This document shows, piece after piece, positions 1 through 8,601 of a stretch of 64,000 nucleotides of DNA. The notes below the pieces were generated by a model that saw only the letters and a program-made list of their open reading frames with translations, did no database searches and was not told where the DNA came from. How positions within the stretch are numbered: the first letter of the stretch is position 1; the number at the start of each line of letters is the position of its first letter. The stretch lies in assembly GCF_014297365.1 (NCBI RefSeq), contig NZ_JACOQD010000002.1, positions 186,001 through 250,000 on the forward strand, written 5' to 3'. Position numbers and translations under genes: made by a program. The DNA is from Winogradskyella echinorum. Its GTDB lineage: Bacteria; Bacteroidota; Bacteroidia; Flavobacteriales; Flavobacteriaceae.

Positions 1-78
1 ATATTTAGCTAAAATTGAAAAAAATAATCTTGACATTTTATCCATTCCACACACATTTACTCATTCAATTTTTCTATT

Positions 79-325
79 AAATAAATAGGTGTTGTGAATC
101 TCACAAGTTCGATTTACATCCACTCCTCTACCCTTTATTCATGTGATTTCTATTTTATTATATCGGTATTAGTGAATCTCGTGCCTCGATTTCAGAAAAA
201 GAGTGTTTTACTCAAATTAATAATTGCGTATTATGGATTCGTGAACCAACAGAGTTGGTTTCTTGCACTACACTTATTTAATAAATAAGTGCTCGTGAAT
301 TTCAAAATCAGAGATTTCTCGATTT
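79..325. repeat. Degenerate tandem-like repeats with hairpins
   Basis: This is the most structured part of the gene-free first 706 bases. A block of the form GTGAATCTC ... TCGATTT occurs at 94-115, 172-192 and (as GTGAATTTC) 295-325. The block TTAATAAATAxGTGxTxGTGAATxTC is present near 78-102 and again at 278-303. A perfect 10-bp palindrome with a 1-nt centre lies at 271-291 and a 7-bp hairpin with a 3-nt loop at 244-260. A 64-codon open frame starting with GTG at 94 crosses these repeats; its sequence resembles no protein and I do not call it a gene. This could be a decayed repeat array or the end of an element lying to the left. Confidence 0.4.
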
Positions 326-516
326 CATTAACATCATAAAGCAACTTTTTAAGATAAAGTTTTTCAGGAACAATATACTAACATGCGCTTTTAACCACAT
401 CGAAGATTCATGAGTTCCTTAATTTAAAATAGAAATCTTACGAATAAAGCCCATGTTGTACAAAACGCAAGTACATTATGAAACAATAGATTATCATAAT
501 TTGACCTGTCGCCTGT

Positions 517-534
517 GTTGAGCGTAATCGAAGT
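517..534. repeat. Fragment resembling a dispersed flavobacterial palindromic repeat
   Basis: The sequence GTTGAGCGTAATCGAAGT resembles the GAGCGnAnTCGAAG core of short dispersed palindromic repeats I recall as common in flavobacterial genomes. It is isolated and imperfect here, so this is a resemblance rather than a firm identification. Confidence 0.25.
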
Positions 535-603
535 ATAAAATGGCATTAATCATTAAAATATATGCTTTAATGTATTAATTGCTTTCTACTCAAAAAAAAT
601 GAA

Positions 604-642
604 AAGTTATTTACTAATACCAAACCATAAAGTAAATAACTT
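604..642. repeat. Inverted repeat upstream of the nuclease gene
   Basis: A perfect 12-bp inverted repeat (AAGTTATTTACT at 604-615 and its complement at 631-642) encloses a 15-nt loop, about 65 bases before the start codon at 707. On the minus strand the stem is followed by a T-rich run, so it could end a minus-strand transcript. A TTGACA at 641-646 and TATCTTG at 664-670 downstream may be the promoter of the nuclease gene. No other gene is visible between 326 and 706. Confidence 0.45.
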
Positions 643-706
643 GACAATACTATGTTATGTCCTTATCTTGCAATTTCGTTACATTTTCCAAAACCAATGA
701 TATAAA

Positions 707-2047
707 ATGACCTACAACATAATAGATGTTGAAACCACAGGACAAGGTAATCGCATAACCGAAATTTCTGTGTTTAAATATGATGGTGAAACAATTATTG
801 ACGAGTTTACATCATTAGTAAATCCGGAATGTCTTATTCCACAGCATATTACAGCACTTACTGGCATTGATAATGCTTTGGTGGCTAATGCTCCTATTTT
901 TAAGACTATAGCACAAAACATACTAGATATCACTGAGGGCTCTATATTTGTTGCTCACAATGTTAACTTTGATTATAACGTAATTAATGGAGAATTTAAA
1001 CGTATTGGGTTAGATTTTGAAAGAAAAAAACTTTGTACAGTACGTTTATCTCGTCGCCTAATTCCTGGTCATAAGTCTTATAGCTTAGGTGAAATTTGTA
1101 AAGCGCTAAACATCAATTTAGTAGATAGACATAGAGCTCGTGGTGATGCTGAAGCTACAGTTGTTTTGTTTAAATTGTTATTAAAACAACCTAATGCTGA
1201 AGCCGTATTTAAAGAGTTTTTGAATAAAAATTCTAGACAATCTACGTTACCTCCTAATTTACCAAAAGCAACATTTGAAGCTTTGCCCGAAGTAGCCGGT
1301 ATCTATTATTTTAAGGATAAAAAAGGGAAAATAATCTATGTTGGCAAAGCCAACAATATCAAAAAGAGAGTACTGAGTCATTTTTATAGTAAAATTAAAA
1401 AAGCACAAGATATGGTGCGAGAAACTGGTGATTTGGATTTTGAAATTTCGGGCAGTGAATTAATTGCCTTACTTATGGAAGATGCAGCTATAAAGCACCA
1501 CTTCCCTATTTATAATAAAATGGCAAAACGAGCAGTTCAGTCCTTTTCTATTTGCTCTTATGAAGACAGAAATGGTATTATTCATTTGGCAAGTAATAAA
1601 AGTCGCTTTGTGCCCAATCCTATTGTAACATTTTATAATGTGCGAGATGTAAGGTTATTTATGGAGAAATTATGTTCTAAGTTTAATCTTTGCCCAAAAT
1701 ATTGTCATTTACAAGAAGCTGTTTCTGCATGTTCGCATTATAGTCTTAAAGATTGTAAAGGGGTTTGTAGAGACCAAGAAAATGTTGAAGATTACAATAA
1801 CCGAGTGCTAGACGCTATACACTTTATGTCTAATCAGAAAGAAGATGTTATTCTTAAAGAAAAAGGACGACATACCAATGAAGACGCCTTTGTAATGATA
1901 AAAAATGGTGAATATTTAGGCTATGGATTTGTAGATAAAGAGGAACAGATAAATCATATTGATGATTTACAAACCTATCTAATTCCTCAGAAAAACAGTG
2001 TTGACATTCAAAAAATACTAAGAAACCGTTTGTTTCAATTAAGTTAA
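707..2047 (+). CDS. DnaQ-like 3'-5' exonuclease fused to UvrC/Cho-type GIY-YIG endonuclease
   Basis: The 446-residue protein carries two nuclease domains. Residues 1-165 are a DEDDh exonuclease like the epsilon subunit of DNA polymerase III: IIDVETTG with D7 and E9, HNVNFD with D89, and HRARGDAEA with H142 and D147. Residues 195-275 are a GIY-YIG domain as in UvrC and Cho: AGIYYF at 197-202, YVGKAN at 211-216, R221, and E251 in the SELIALLMED stretch. The UvrBC-interaction and C-terminal UvrC nuclease domains are absent, so this is a Cho-like single-cut nuclease joined to an exonuclease, an architecture known in bacteria and presumed to act in DNA repair. It stands alone and converges on the kinase gene downstream. 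The pairing of incision and resection in one chain is inference. Confidence 0.9.
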   Translation: MTYNIIDVETTGQGNRITEISVFKYDGETIIDEFTSLVNPECLIPQHITALTGIDNALVANAPIFKTIAQNILDITEGSIFVAHNVNFDYNVINGEFKRIGLDFERKKLCTVRLSRRLIPGHKSYSLGEICKALNINLVDRHRARGDAEATVVLFKLLLKQPNAEAVFKEFLNKNSRQSTLPPNLPKATFEALPEVAGIYYFKDKKGKIIYVGKANNIKKRVLSHFYSKIKKAQDMVRETGDLDFEISGSELIALLMEDAAIKHHFPIYNKMAKRAVQSFSICSYEDRNGIIHLASNKSRFVPNPIVTFYNVRDVRLFMEKLCSKFNLCPKYCHLQEAVSACSHYSLKDCKGVCRDQENVEDYNNRVLDAIHFMSNQKEDVILKEKGRHTNEDAFVMIKNGEYLGYGFVDKEEQINHIDDLQTYLIPQKNSVDIQKILRNRLFQLS

Positions 2048-2086
2048 TTTCTATTTATGGGTTTAATATATAGATAGAATCGTTAT

Positions 2087-3376
2087 TTACGGCTTTAAAA
2101 ACGTAAAATAAAACGTTGTCCCTTGGTTTTCTTGGCTCTCTAACCAAATAGCACCTCCATAATAATTAACAATTTTTTTAACAATAGATAGTCCAATACC
2201 TGAAGAGGAGCTCGTATTTTCGAGTTTGGTAAAAACTTTAAATATTTTATCGAAATAATTAGATTTAATACCAATTCCGTTGTCTTTTACATAAAATTCA
2301 AAAGTGTCAGTTTTCTCTACACAACCTACTTCAATTATACCTTCATTTTTATCGGAATACTTGATAGCATTTTGTATTAAGTTTTGAAATATCTGTTTAA
2401 ACCTCCAGGCATTGCCATATAAATGAGGCAAATTATCTTGAATATTAAGAGTAATAGTATTTGGAATTAATAGTGTTTGTTTAACTTCTTCTAATATGAG
2501 GTTAATATCAATTTTACTGTCTTCAGACTCTAGCCTATCTACAGTAGAATAATCTAAAATACCTTTTATTAGATTATCCATTTTCTCTACATTGAATAAG
2601 GCAAGATTTAATGGTTTAATGTCGTTTTCATCTAAAGCATCTTTGTGATCATTGATAAACCATGTAATCAAGGTATGAATATTTATGAGTGGAGCTTTTA
2701 AATCGTGAGATACTACATGTGCATATTCATTTAATTGTTCATTTTGACGTGATAAATCTTTAAGTAGTTTTTCTCGCTTTTTATCTTGTTCTATTATATG
2801 TTCTTCATTTTCTTTTCTTTGAATAATGTTAACCAACATACTGGCATAAACAAATAGAATTTCTTTTTCGTTTTCGGCATATTTATTAATCTTCTTTACC
2901 GCATCAAAACCTATAAACCCAATTAACTCATTATTTTTAATTTTTGGAATTGCAATTAGACTTTTAATACCTTGAGGTTCTAATACTGCACGTAAGCCAT
3001 TTTCTCCGTCATGAGGAAGAAGACTCACATCTTCAATATAAAAAGCCTTACCTTTTCTGTGTGCATCTACCCATTGCGGTATAAATTCTACAGGAACATT
3101 TTGTAAATTATTAATTTCTGGATCTATACCTTCGGCACACCATTCATAAGTATTAGATGTGGTATTATTTACAAAATCATAAGAAAAAACATAACTTCTA
3201 TCTGCCTCTACAAATTCTCCAATTTGCTTTAAGGAATCTCTAATTAGTTTATCTATATCTGTTAAATCTGCATTGATATATGTTGTAGAAATACTTATTA
3301 ATAAATTTTGAAAACGTAACTGTTTTTCTATAATTCTATCTTTTTCGGTCTTGTTTATCGCATTGCTGGCATCCAT
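2087..3376 (-). CDS. Orphan GAF-domain sensor histidine kinase
   Basis: The 429-residue protein has no membrane segment. A GAF domain covers about residues 25-190, a short coiled coil 185-215, a HisKA dimerisation helix with phospho-acceptor H224 in VVSHDLKAPL, and a HATPase domain with N-box (N336 in QNLIQNAIKY), G1 box DNGIGI (365-370) and G2 box GIGLS (393-397). It therefore autophosphorylates on His in the cytoplasm and should pass phosphate to a response regulator, but no receiver gene lies beside it. Its ligand is unknown; GAF domains bind small molecules or cofactors. It is convergent with the nuclease gene and divergent from the transporter at 3621. The 244 bases upstream show no clear operator. 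Confidence 0.92.
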   Translation of the reverse strand: MDASNAINKTEKDRIIEKQLRFQNLLISISTTYINADLTDIDKLIRDSLKQIGEFVEADRSYVFSYDFVNNTTSNTYEWCAEGIDPEINNLQNVPVEFIPQWVDAHRKGKAFYIEDVSLLPHDGENGLRAVLEPQGIKSLIAIPKIKNNELIGFIGFDAVKKINKYAENEKEILFVYASMLVNIIQRKENEEHIIEQDKKREKLLKDLSRQNEQLNEYAHVVSHDLKAPLINIHTLITWFINDHKDALDENDIKPLNLALFNVEKMDNLIKGILDYSTVDRLESEDSKIDINLILEEVKQTLLIPNTITLNIQDNLPHLYGNAWRFKQIFQNLIQNAIKYSDKNEGIIEVGCVEKTDTFEFYVKDNGIGIKSNYFDKIFKVFTKLENTSSSSGIGLSIVKKIVNYYGGAIWLESQENQGTTFYFTFLKP

Positions 3377-3620
3377 ATCTTGTAAAGTCGTTTAACTAAA
3401 GTCTTGATTTAATTAATAATTAAGAGCAAATATAAATTTACAAAGTATTATATAAGGAGACAATTTTATTTGAATCATAAATTATTTTAAGTAATTAACT
3501 CTAAAGCATTTAACACAAATATTCTATGAAGGTTTATAAATGCTATGTCTTAAAAAACTAAAAATTATTTATAAAATAGAGAAGTTTACAATAGAATAAA
3601 CTAATATCTTCGCGCGCAAT

Positions 3621-4520
3621 ATGTGGATGTACCTTGGACTTTTAGCGGCTTTGTTTTTAGGATTGCACAATCTGTGTAAAAAGCATGCAGTGCAAGGTAA
3701 CGAAGTGTTTCCTGTTTTATTCGGTACTATATTTTCTGGATTTCTTCTACTACTTCCACTTTATTTTGGATCTTTATTTTATAAGGATAGCTTGCTAGAA
3801 ATGCATCTTTACATTGCCGATATTCCATGGCAAACACATGGTTTTATTGCTATTAAATCTGCGATTATGGCATCCTCATGGATTTTGGCATATCAAGCAT
3901 TAAAACATTTACCAATTACAATCGTAACTCCTATAAGATCTGCAGGTCCGTTTTTTACCTTTTTAGGTGCTATAATAATATATCAAGAACGACCTAACTT
4001 TTTGCAATGGATTGGTTTCTTTCTTATTATATGTTCAGTAATATTATACTCACGTATTGGAAAGAAAGAAGGTATAATATTTAAAAAGAATAAATGGATT
4101 TTCGCGATTATTGGGGCGACCTTTTTAGGAGCTTCCAGTGGCTTATACGATAAATTTTTAATTCAAGAATTAACATTAACACCACAAACCTTACAATTCT
4201 GGTTTTGTTGGTATACAGTACTGATTTTATTAGTCATTTTAGCTATCACATGGTTTCCATATAAAGTAAAACGACAAGCATTTACATTTCGTTGGACGAT
4301 TATTGCTGTAGGAGTCTTATTGGTTGCTGCAGATTACTTTTATTTTAAAGCGCTTCAAGATCCTGAGGCTCTAATAATGTTATTATCGGCAATTAAACGC
4401 AGCCAATTAATCATAGCTGTGGTTATTGGTGGATTAGTATTTAAAGAACAGAATAAACGTAAGAAGCTAATGCCTCTTACAGGAATTCTATTTGGTGTCT
4501 TCTTGATTTTGTATTCTTAA
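3621..4520 (+). CDS. EamA-family (DMT) inner-membrane transporter
   Basis: The 299-residue protein is almost wholly hydrophobic, with about ten membrane helices arranged as two EamA repeats (roughly residues 3-145 and 157-298). The first helix is MYLGLLAALFLGLHNLCKK. The length fits drug/metabolite transporters of the 10-helix type, which export metabolites or amino acids. The substrate cannot be read from the sequence. It stands alone; the TetR operon follows 93 bases later with its own promoter, so co-transcription is unlikely. Confidence 0.88.
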   Translation: MWMYLGLLAALFLGLHNLCKKHAVQGNEVFPVLFGTIFSGFLLLLPLYFGSLFYKDSLLEMHLYIADIPWQTHGFIAIKSAIMASSWILAYQALKHLPITIVTPIRSAGPFFTFLGAIIIYQERPNFLQWIGFFLIICSVILYSRIGKKEGIIFKKNKWIFAIIGATFLGASSGLYDKFLIQELTLTPQTLQFWFCWYTVLILLVILAITWFPYKVKRQAFTFRWTIIAVGVLLVAADYFYFKALQDPEALIMLLSAIKRSQLIIAVVIGGLVFKEQNKRKKLMPLTGILFGVFLILYS

Positions 4521-4564
4521 ATTGTTTTGTACACCCTAAAGTTATAAACCTTTGTTAAAAAAAG

Positions 4565-4594
4565 AATGAACATTCATTTTTATATATAACTTTG
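4565..4594 (+). promoter_or_regulatory. Promoter with predicted TetR operator
   Basis: The palindrome AATGAACATTCATT (6-bp arms, 2-nt centre) lies at 4565-4578, and a perfect Bacteroidota -7 box TAACTTTG at 4587-4594, 19 bases before the TetR start codon. The palindrome sits where the -33 element would be, so a bound repressor would block the promoter. Autoregulation by the adjacent TetR protein is inferred from position. Confidence 0.65.
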
Positions 4595-4613
4595 TACTAC
4601 AGAATAAATAATC

Positions 4614-5192
4614 ATGGCTAAACTTCAAAAAAGTATCGATAAGCGAAATGCGCTTTTAAAAGCGACTATTGAGTTGGTAAACAATAGTGGTTTCCATGCA
4701 ACACCTATGAGTAAGATTGCAAAAATGGCAAACGTTTCGCCTGCAACCATCTACTTATATTTTGAAAATAAACAAGACTTGGTTAACCAAACTTATTTAG
4801 AAGTAAAAACAAAATACACAGATTTTGTATTTAAGGCATATGACGAAAACACGTCTGTAAAAACCGGCTTTGAAATCATTTGGAAACGCATTGCCGAATT
4901 TAATAGTAACGAATGCGAATATGCCTTTTTTTTAAATCAATGTAACAACACACCAATGATTGACGAACCGAGCAGAAAAGAAGGTATTAAGTACTTACAG
5001 CCTCTACTCCATCTTTGGCAACGCGGAAAGGAAGAAGGTGTTATAAAACCTGTATCAGACTATATTTTATATGCTTATTCTATAAATCCTTTGTCATTTT
5101 TAATCATGGCTCAAAAACGTGGTGAATTTCAATTTACCAAAGCACATATTGACGAAGCGTTTTTAGCTGCTTGGGATAGTATAAAACTATAA
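4614..5192 (+). CDS. TetR/AcrR-family transcriptional regulator
   Basis: The 192-residue protein has the usual TetR length. Its N-terminal helix-turn-helix is seen in MSKIAKMANVSPATIYLYFENKQ (in two overlapping helices around residues 30-55), followed by an all-helical ligand domain. It is the first gene of an operon that continues with four oxidoreductase/DJ-1 genes at spacings of 1, 14, 26 and 4 bases. The palindrome in its promoter suggests that it represses itself and the operon until an electrophile or carbonyl compound binds; the inducer is a guess from the operon content. Confidence 0.93.
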   Translation: MAKLQKSIDKRNALLKATIELVNNSGFHATPMSKIAKMANVSPATIYLYFENKQDLVNQTYLEVKTKYTDFVFKAYDENTSVKTGFEIIWKRIAEFNSNECEYAFFLNQCNNTPMIDEPSRKEGIKYLQPLLHLWQRGKEEGVIKPVSDYILYAYSINPLSFLIMAQKRGEFQFTKAHIDEAFLAAWDSIKL

Positions 5193-5193
5193 A

Positions 5194-5844
5194 ATGAAAA
5201 AAACAGCAATTATATTAGGTGCAACTGGTTTAACGGGTTCTATTTTATTAGAGAAACTTATTAAAGACCATCGGTACGAAACGATAAAACTATTTTCTAG
5301 ATCGAAAATTGAAGGATTACCTTCTAAGGTGAAACAGTTTGTTGGCGATATTTTAGAATTAGAAAGTTTTAAATCCGATTTTACTGCAGACGAAGTATAT
5401 TGTTGCATTGGTACCACTGCCAAAAAAACACCAGACAAAACGCTCTACAAAAAAATAGATTTTGGGATTCCGGTGACTGCTGCAAAGCTTTCTAAAGTAA
5501 ATGGAATACCAACATTTATAGTTATTTCTGCATTAGGCGCCAATGCTAAAAGTTCTATTTTTTATAATAGAACCAAAGGTGAAATGGAACAGGCTGTACG
5601 TTCAAAACAGATTAAAAAGACTCATATTTTACAACCCTCTATCATTGGTGGCGATAGACAAGAAAAACGCATTGGTGAAAAAATAGGATTGATGGTGTTT
5701 AAAATTCTTCAACCGCTTTTTATAGGAAAATTGAAAAAATATAGGATTACACCAGCTGAAGCTATTGCACAAGCTATGGTCAACTTGGCGAATTCAAATA
5801 TTTCAAAAACCGTCATAACATCAGAACAAATAACAAAAATTTAA
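5194..5844 (+). CDS. NAD(P)H-binding Rossmann-fold protein (NmrA/HTATIP2-like atypical SDR)
   Basis: The 216-residue protein opens with a nucleotide-binding GATGLTG motif (residues 9-15) and matches the short atypical SDR group that includes HTATIP2-like proteins. No classical YxxxK dyad is evident, although YNRTKGEME near residue 127 occupies the corresponding place. It may act as a reductase or as a redox-sensing scaffold. It starts one base after the TetR stop, so the two are translationally close. Confidence 0.8.
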   Translation: MKKTAIILGATGLTGSILLEKLIKDHRYETIKLFSRSKIEGLPSKVKQFVGDILELESFKSDFTADEVYCCIGTTAKKTPDKTLYKKIDFGIPVTAAKLSKVNGIPTFIVISALGANAKSSIFYNRTKGEMEQAVRSKQIKKTHILQPSIIGGDRQEKRIGEKIGLMVFKILQPLFIGKLKKYRITPAEAIAQAMVNLANSNISKTVITSEQITKI

Positions 5845-5858
5845 ACATTTATAAGACT

Positions 5859-6491
5859 ATGGAATTATTAGATAAATTAAACTGGAGATATGCTGCCAAA
5901 GCCATGAATGGTGAAAAAGTGCCTCAAGATAAAATAGATAACATAATAGAAGCGGCACGTTTAGCGCCAACTTCGAGTGGTTTACAACCTTTTGAAATTA
6001 TTGTAATAACAAATCAAGAAGTGAAAGAAAAGATTAGACCAATAGCATGGAATCAGTCTGTAATTACGGACTGCTCTCACCTACTCGTTTTTGCTGCTTG
6101 GGATACCTATACAGAAGATAGAATTAACTATATGTTCGATCTTACAAACGAGATTAGAGGTTTTAAAAACGAAGGTTGGGAAAACTACCGTCAAATGCTC
6201 CTAAATGCTTATCCGCAAAAAGATTCCGAAGAAAACTTTAATCATGCTGCTAAACAAGCTTACATTGCATTTTCACAGGCTATTATAGCAGCTGCCTACG
6301 AAGGCGTAGATGCAACACCGTTAGAAGGTTTTGATGCAGATAAGCTAGATGAAATTTTAGATTTAAGAGCAAAGGGCTTGCGCAGTGCTGTAATGTTACC
6401 GATTGGTTATAGAGATACAGACAATGATTGGTTGGTAGATCTTGTAAAGGTGAGAAAACCTACAGAAGATTTAGTGACTGTCATTGCATAA
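5859..6491 (+). CDS. Nitroreductase-family NAD(P)H-dependent oxidoreductase (NfsB-like)
   Basis: The 210-residue protein has the nitroreductase length and pattern: N-terminal RYAAKAMNG, then AARLAPTSSGLQPF for FMN binding, and a C-terminal GYRDTDNDW loop. Family members are FMN homodimers that reduce nitro-compounds, quinones or enals with NAD(P)H in the cytoplasm. Here it lies third in the TetR operon, which supports a role in removing reactive electrophiles. A second nitroreductase, controlled by HxlR, is encoded at 34482-35156. Confidence 0.92.
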   Translation: MELLDKLNWRYAAKAMNGEKVPQDKIDNIIEAARLAPTSSGLQPFEIIVITNQEVKEKIRPIAWNQSVITDCSHLLVFAAWDTYTEDRINYMFDLTNEIRGFKNEGWENYRQMLLNAYPQKDSEENFNHAAKQAYIAFSQAIIAAAYEGVDATPLEGFDADKLDEILDLRAKGLRSAVMLPIGYRDTDNDWLVDLVKVRKPTEDLVTVIA

Positions 6492-6517
6492 TTAACACAT
6501 AAAAAATAAAGAAAAAG

Positions 6518-7678
6518 ATGAACAATTTTGAATTTAAAAATCCAACCAAAATAATTTTTGGAAAGGATACAATAGAAAAACTAAAAGAAGAAATTCCTGC
6601 AGATGCTAAAGTATTATTACTTTATGGAGGAGGAAGTATTAAAAAGAATGGTATTTACGACCAAGTAAAAACAGCCTTAGCAGACGTTGATGTTACTGAG
6701 TTTGGAGGCATACCTGCAAATCCAGAATACGCCACATTAATGGAGGCTTTAAATGTAATTAAAGAACAGAACATTACATTTCTTCTAGCTGTTGGTGGTG
6801 GTTCTGTAATTGATGGTACTAAGTTTTTATCTGCTGCAGCAGTTTATGATGGTGAAACCCCTTGGGATATTTTAACGAATAATATAAGAACACAAAAAGG
6901 CATGCCTTTTGGAACTGTGCTCACCTTACCAGCAACAGGTTCTGAAATGAATTCTGGCGCTGTAATTACTCGCGAAGAAACGAAAGAAAAATTGGCAATG
7001 GGTGGACCAGGTTTGTTTCCAGAATTTTCAATTTTAGACCCTGAAGTTGTAAAATCAATTCCGCAAAGGCAATTGGCAAATGGCTTAACAGATGCGTTTA
7101 CACACGTTTTAGAACAATACATGACCTATTCTGTTGATGCTAAATTACAAGATCGTTTTGCAGAAAGCATTTTGCAAACTCTCATTGAAATTGCACCAGA
7201 TGTAATGAAAGACGAGTTTGATTATAAAGCTGCTTCAAATTTTATGTGGAGTTGTACAATGGCACTCAATGGATTGATACAAAAAGGTGTGCCAACAGAT
7301 TGGGCAATTCATGCTATGGGACACGAATTAACAGCGTTATACGGTATTGACCATGCAAGAACACTGGCCATTATAACCGAAAGCCATTACAAATATAATT
7401 TTGAGGCTAAAAAGGAAAAATTAGCGCAATATGGCGAACGTGTTTGGAATATTACAGAAGGAAGTATTGATGATAAAGCCTATGCAGCTATAGAGAAAAC
7501 AACGGCGTTTTTTAAATCATTAGGGATTGACACCAAACTATCTGATTATACTAACGATTACGAAGGTACAGCAGAAGAAATTGAAAAACGTTTTACAGAT
7601 CGTGGTTGGTTAGGATTAGGCGAACACCAGTCGTTAACGCCAGAAAAAGTTGAGAAAATTGTAAAAATGGCCTATTAA
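6518..7678 (+). CDS. yqhD: YqhD-type iron-containing alcohol dehydrogenase / NADPH aldehyde reductase
   Basis: The 386-residue protein is within one residue of E. coli YqhD (387). It shows GGGSVIDGTKF (93-103) for NADPH binding and the four metal ligands D192, H196, H265 and H279, each exactly two less than the D194, H198, H267 and H281 of YqhD. YqhD reduces short-chain aldehydes such as methylglyoxal, acrolein and malondialdehyde. The neighbouring nitroreductase and DJ-1 protein fit a carbonyl-stress operon. The exact aldehyde is not known. Confidence 0.93.
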   Translation: MNNFEFKNPTKIIFGKDTIEKLKEEIPADAKVLLLYGGGSIKKNGIYDQVKTALADVDVTEFGGIPANPEYATLMEALNVIKEQNITFLLAVGGGSVIDGTKFLSAAAVYDGETPWDILTNNIRTQKGMPFGTVLTLPATGSEMNSGAVITREETKEKLAMGGPGLFPEFSILDPEVVKSIPQRQLANGLTDAFTHVLEQYMTYSVDAKLQDRFAESILQTLIEIAPDVMKDEFDYKAASNFMWSCTMALNGLIQKGVPTDWAIHAMGHELTALYGIDHARTLAIITESHYKYNFEAKKEKLAQYGERVWNITEGSIDDKAYAAIEKTTAFFKSLGIDTKLSDYTNDYEGTAEEIEKRFTDRGWLGLGEHQSLTPEKVEKIVKMAY

Positions 7679-7682
7679 AGTT

Positions 7683-8498
7683 ATGGTTAAAAAAGGATTA
7701 AACATTATAGCATTATTGCTAACGGTTTTTACGGCATTTAGTTGTAAAGATACAAATGAAGAAACACCTTCTAAAAAAGTTTTAAAAGAAAACATTGAAA
7801 TACAAAAAGAAAAAGAAATGAAAATATTATTCGTATTAACATCTCACGATAAGTTAGGTGATACAGGAAAAAAAACAGGATTTTGGGTTGAAGAATTTGC
7901 CAATCCATATTATACGTTATTAGACAAAGGAGCAGAAATTACAATAGCAACTCCAAAAGGTGGAGCTGCACCAATTGATCCTAGTAGCGATGCACCAGAT
8001 GCTGCTACTGAAGATACAAAGCGCTTTGATAACGATGCTGAAGCCAAAGAAAAAATTGCTAATACTAAAGTATTGGCAGATATGAATCCAGATGACTTTG
8101 ATGCAGTATTTTATCCTGGTGGCCATGGTCCATTATGGGATTTGGCCAATGATAATATCTCTGCTGCCTTAATTGAAAAATTTAATGCTCAAGAAAAACC
8201 TATAGGTTTTGTGTGCCATGCACCAGCAGCATTAAAAAATGTAAAAGACGTAAACGGAGATCCATTGGTAAAAGGTAAAAACGTAACAGGTTTTACAAAT
8301 AGCGAAGAAGCCGCTGTTGGTCTTACTGATGTTGTACCGTTTTTAGTAGAAGATATGCTAAATAACAATGGCGGAATTTATTCTAAAAAAGAAGATTGGG
8401 CTGCGTACGCTATACAAGATGGAAATTTAATTACGGGTCAAAACCCAGCATCATCGCAATTAGTAGCTGAAAAATTATTAGAAAGTTTAAAGAAATAA
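7683..8498 (+). CDS. DJ-1/PfpI (Hsp31-like) lipoprotein
   Basis: The 271-residue protein begins with a lipoprotein signal peptide ending TAFSC (lipidated C21). From residue 47 it is a DJ-1/PfpI domain: E70-E71 in FWVEEFANPYY, PGGHGP (145-150), and the nucleophile C178 followed by H179 in GFVCHAPAAL. Hsp31-type members are glutathione-independent glyoxalases (methylglyoxal to lactate) or deglycases. An internal ATG at M46 precedes the domain, so a cytosolic form is possible, but the lipobox is strong. Last gene of the TetR operon; pairing with YqhD suggests two routes of methylglyoxal removal, one possibly periplasmic. Confidence 0.9.
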   Translation: MVKKGLNIIALLLTVFTAFSCKDTNEETPSKKVLKENIEIQKEKEMKILFVLTSHDKLGDTGKKTGFWVEEFANPYYTLLDKGAEITIATPKGGAAPIDPSSDAPDAATEDTKRFDNDAEAKEKIANTKVLADMNPDDFDAVFYPGGHGPLWDLANDNISAALIEKFNAQEKPIGFVCHAPAALKNVKDVNGDPLVKGKNVTGFTNSEEAAVGLTDVVPFLVEDMLNNNGGIYSKKEDWAAYAIQDGNLITGQNPASSQLVAEKLLESLKK

Positions 8499-8514
8499 GG
8501 CTTATTAAATAAAT

Positions 8515-8546
8515 AAAAGGTTATCCATTATGGGTAACCTTTTTTG
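8515..8546 (+). terminator. Rho-independent terminator of the TetR operon (probably bidirectional)
   Basis: A 12-bp stem with one G-T pair (8515-8526 and 8532-8543, loop ATTAT) is followed by a T-run and preceded by an A-run. It lies between the ends of two convergent genes, so it can end transcription from both sides. Confidence 0.85.
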
Positions 8547-8601
8547 TTTTGTAGAATTTGATATTTGTTGCTTTAACAACTTAGTAATTAAACCAAAAAT
8601 C

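Noticed and set aside
94..288. A 64-codon frame starting with GTG
   Set aside because: It runs through the degenerate repeats, lacks a normal start, and its residue content is random-looking.
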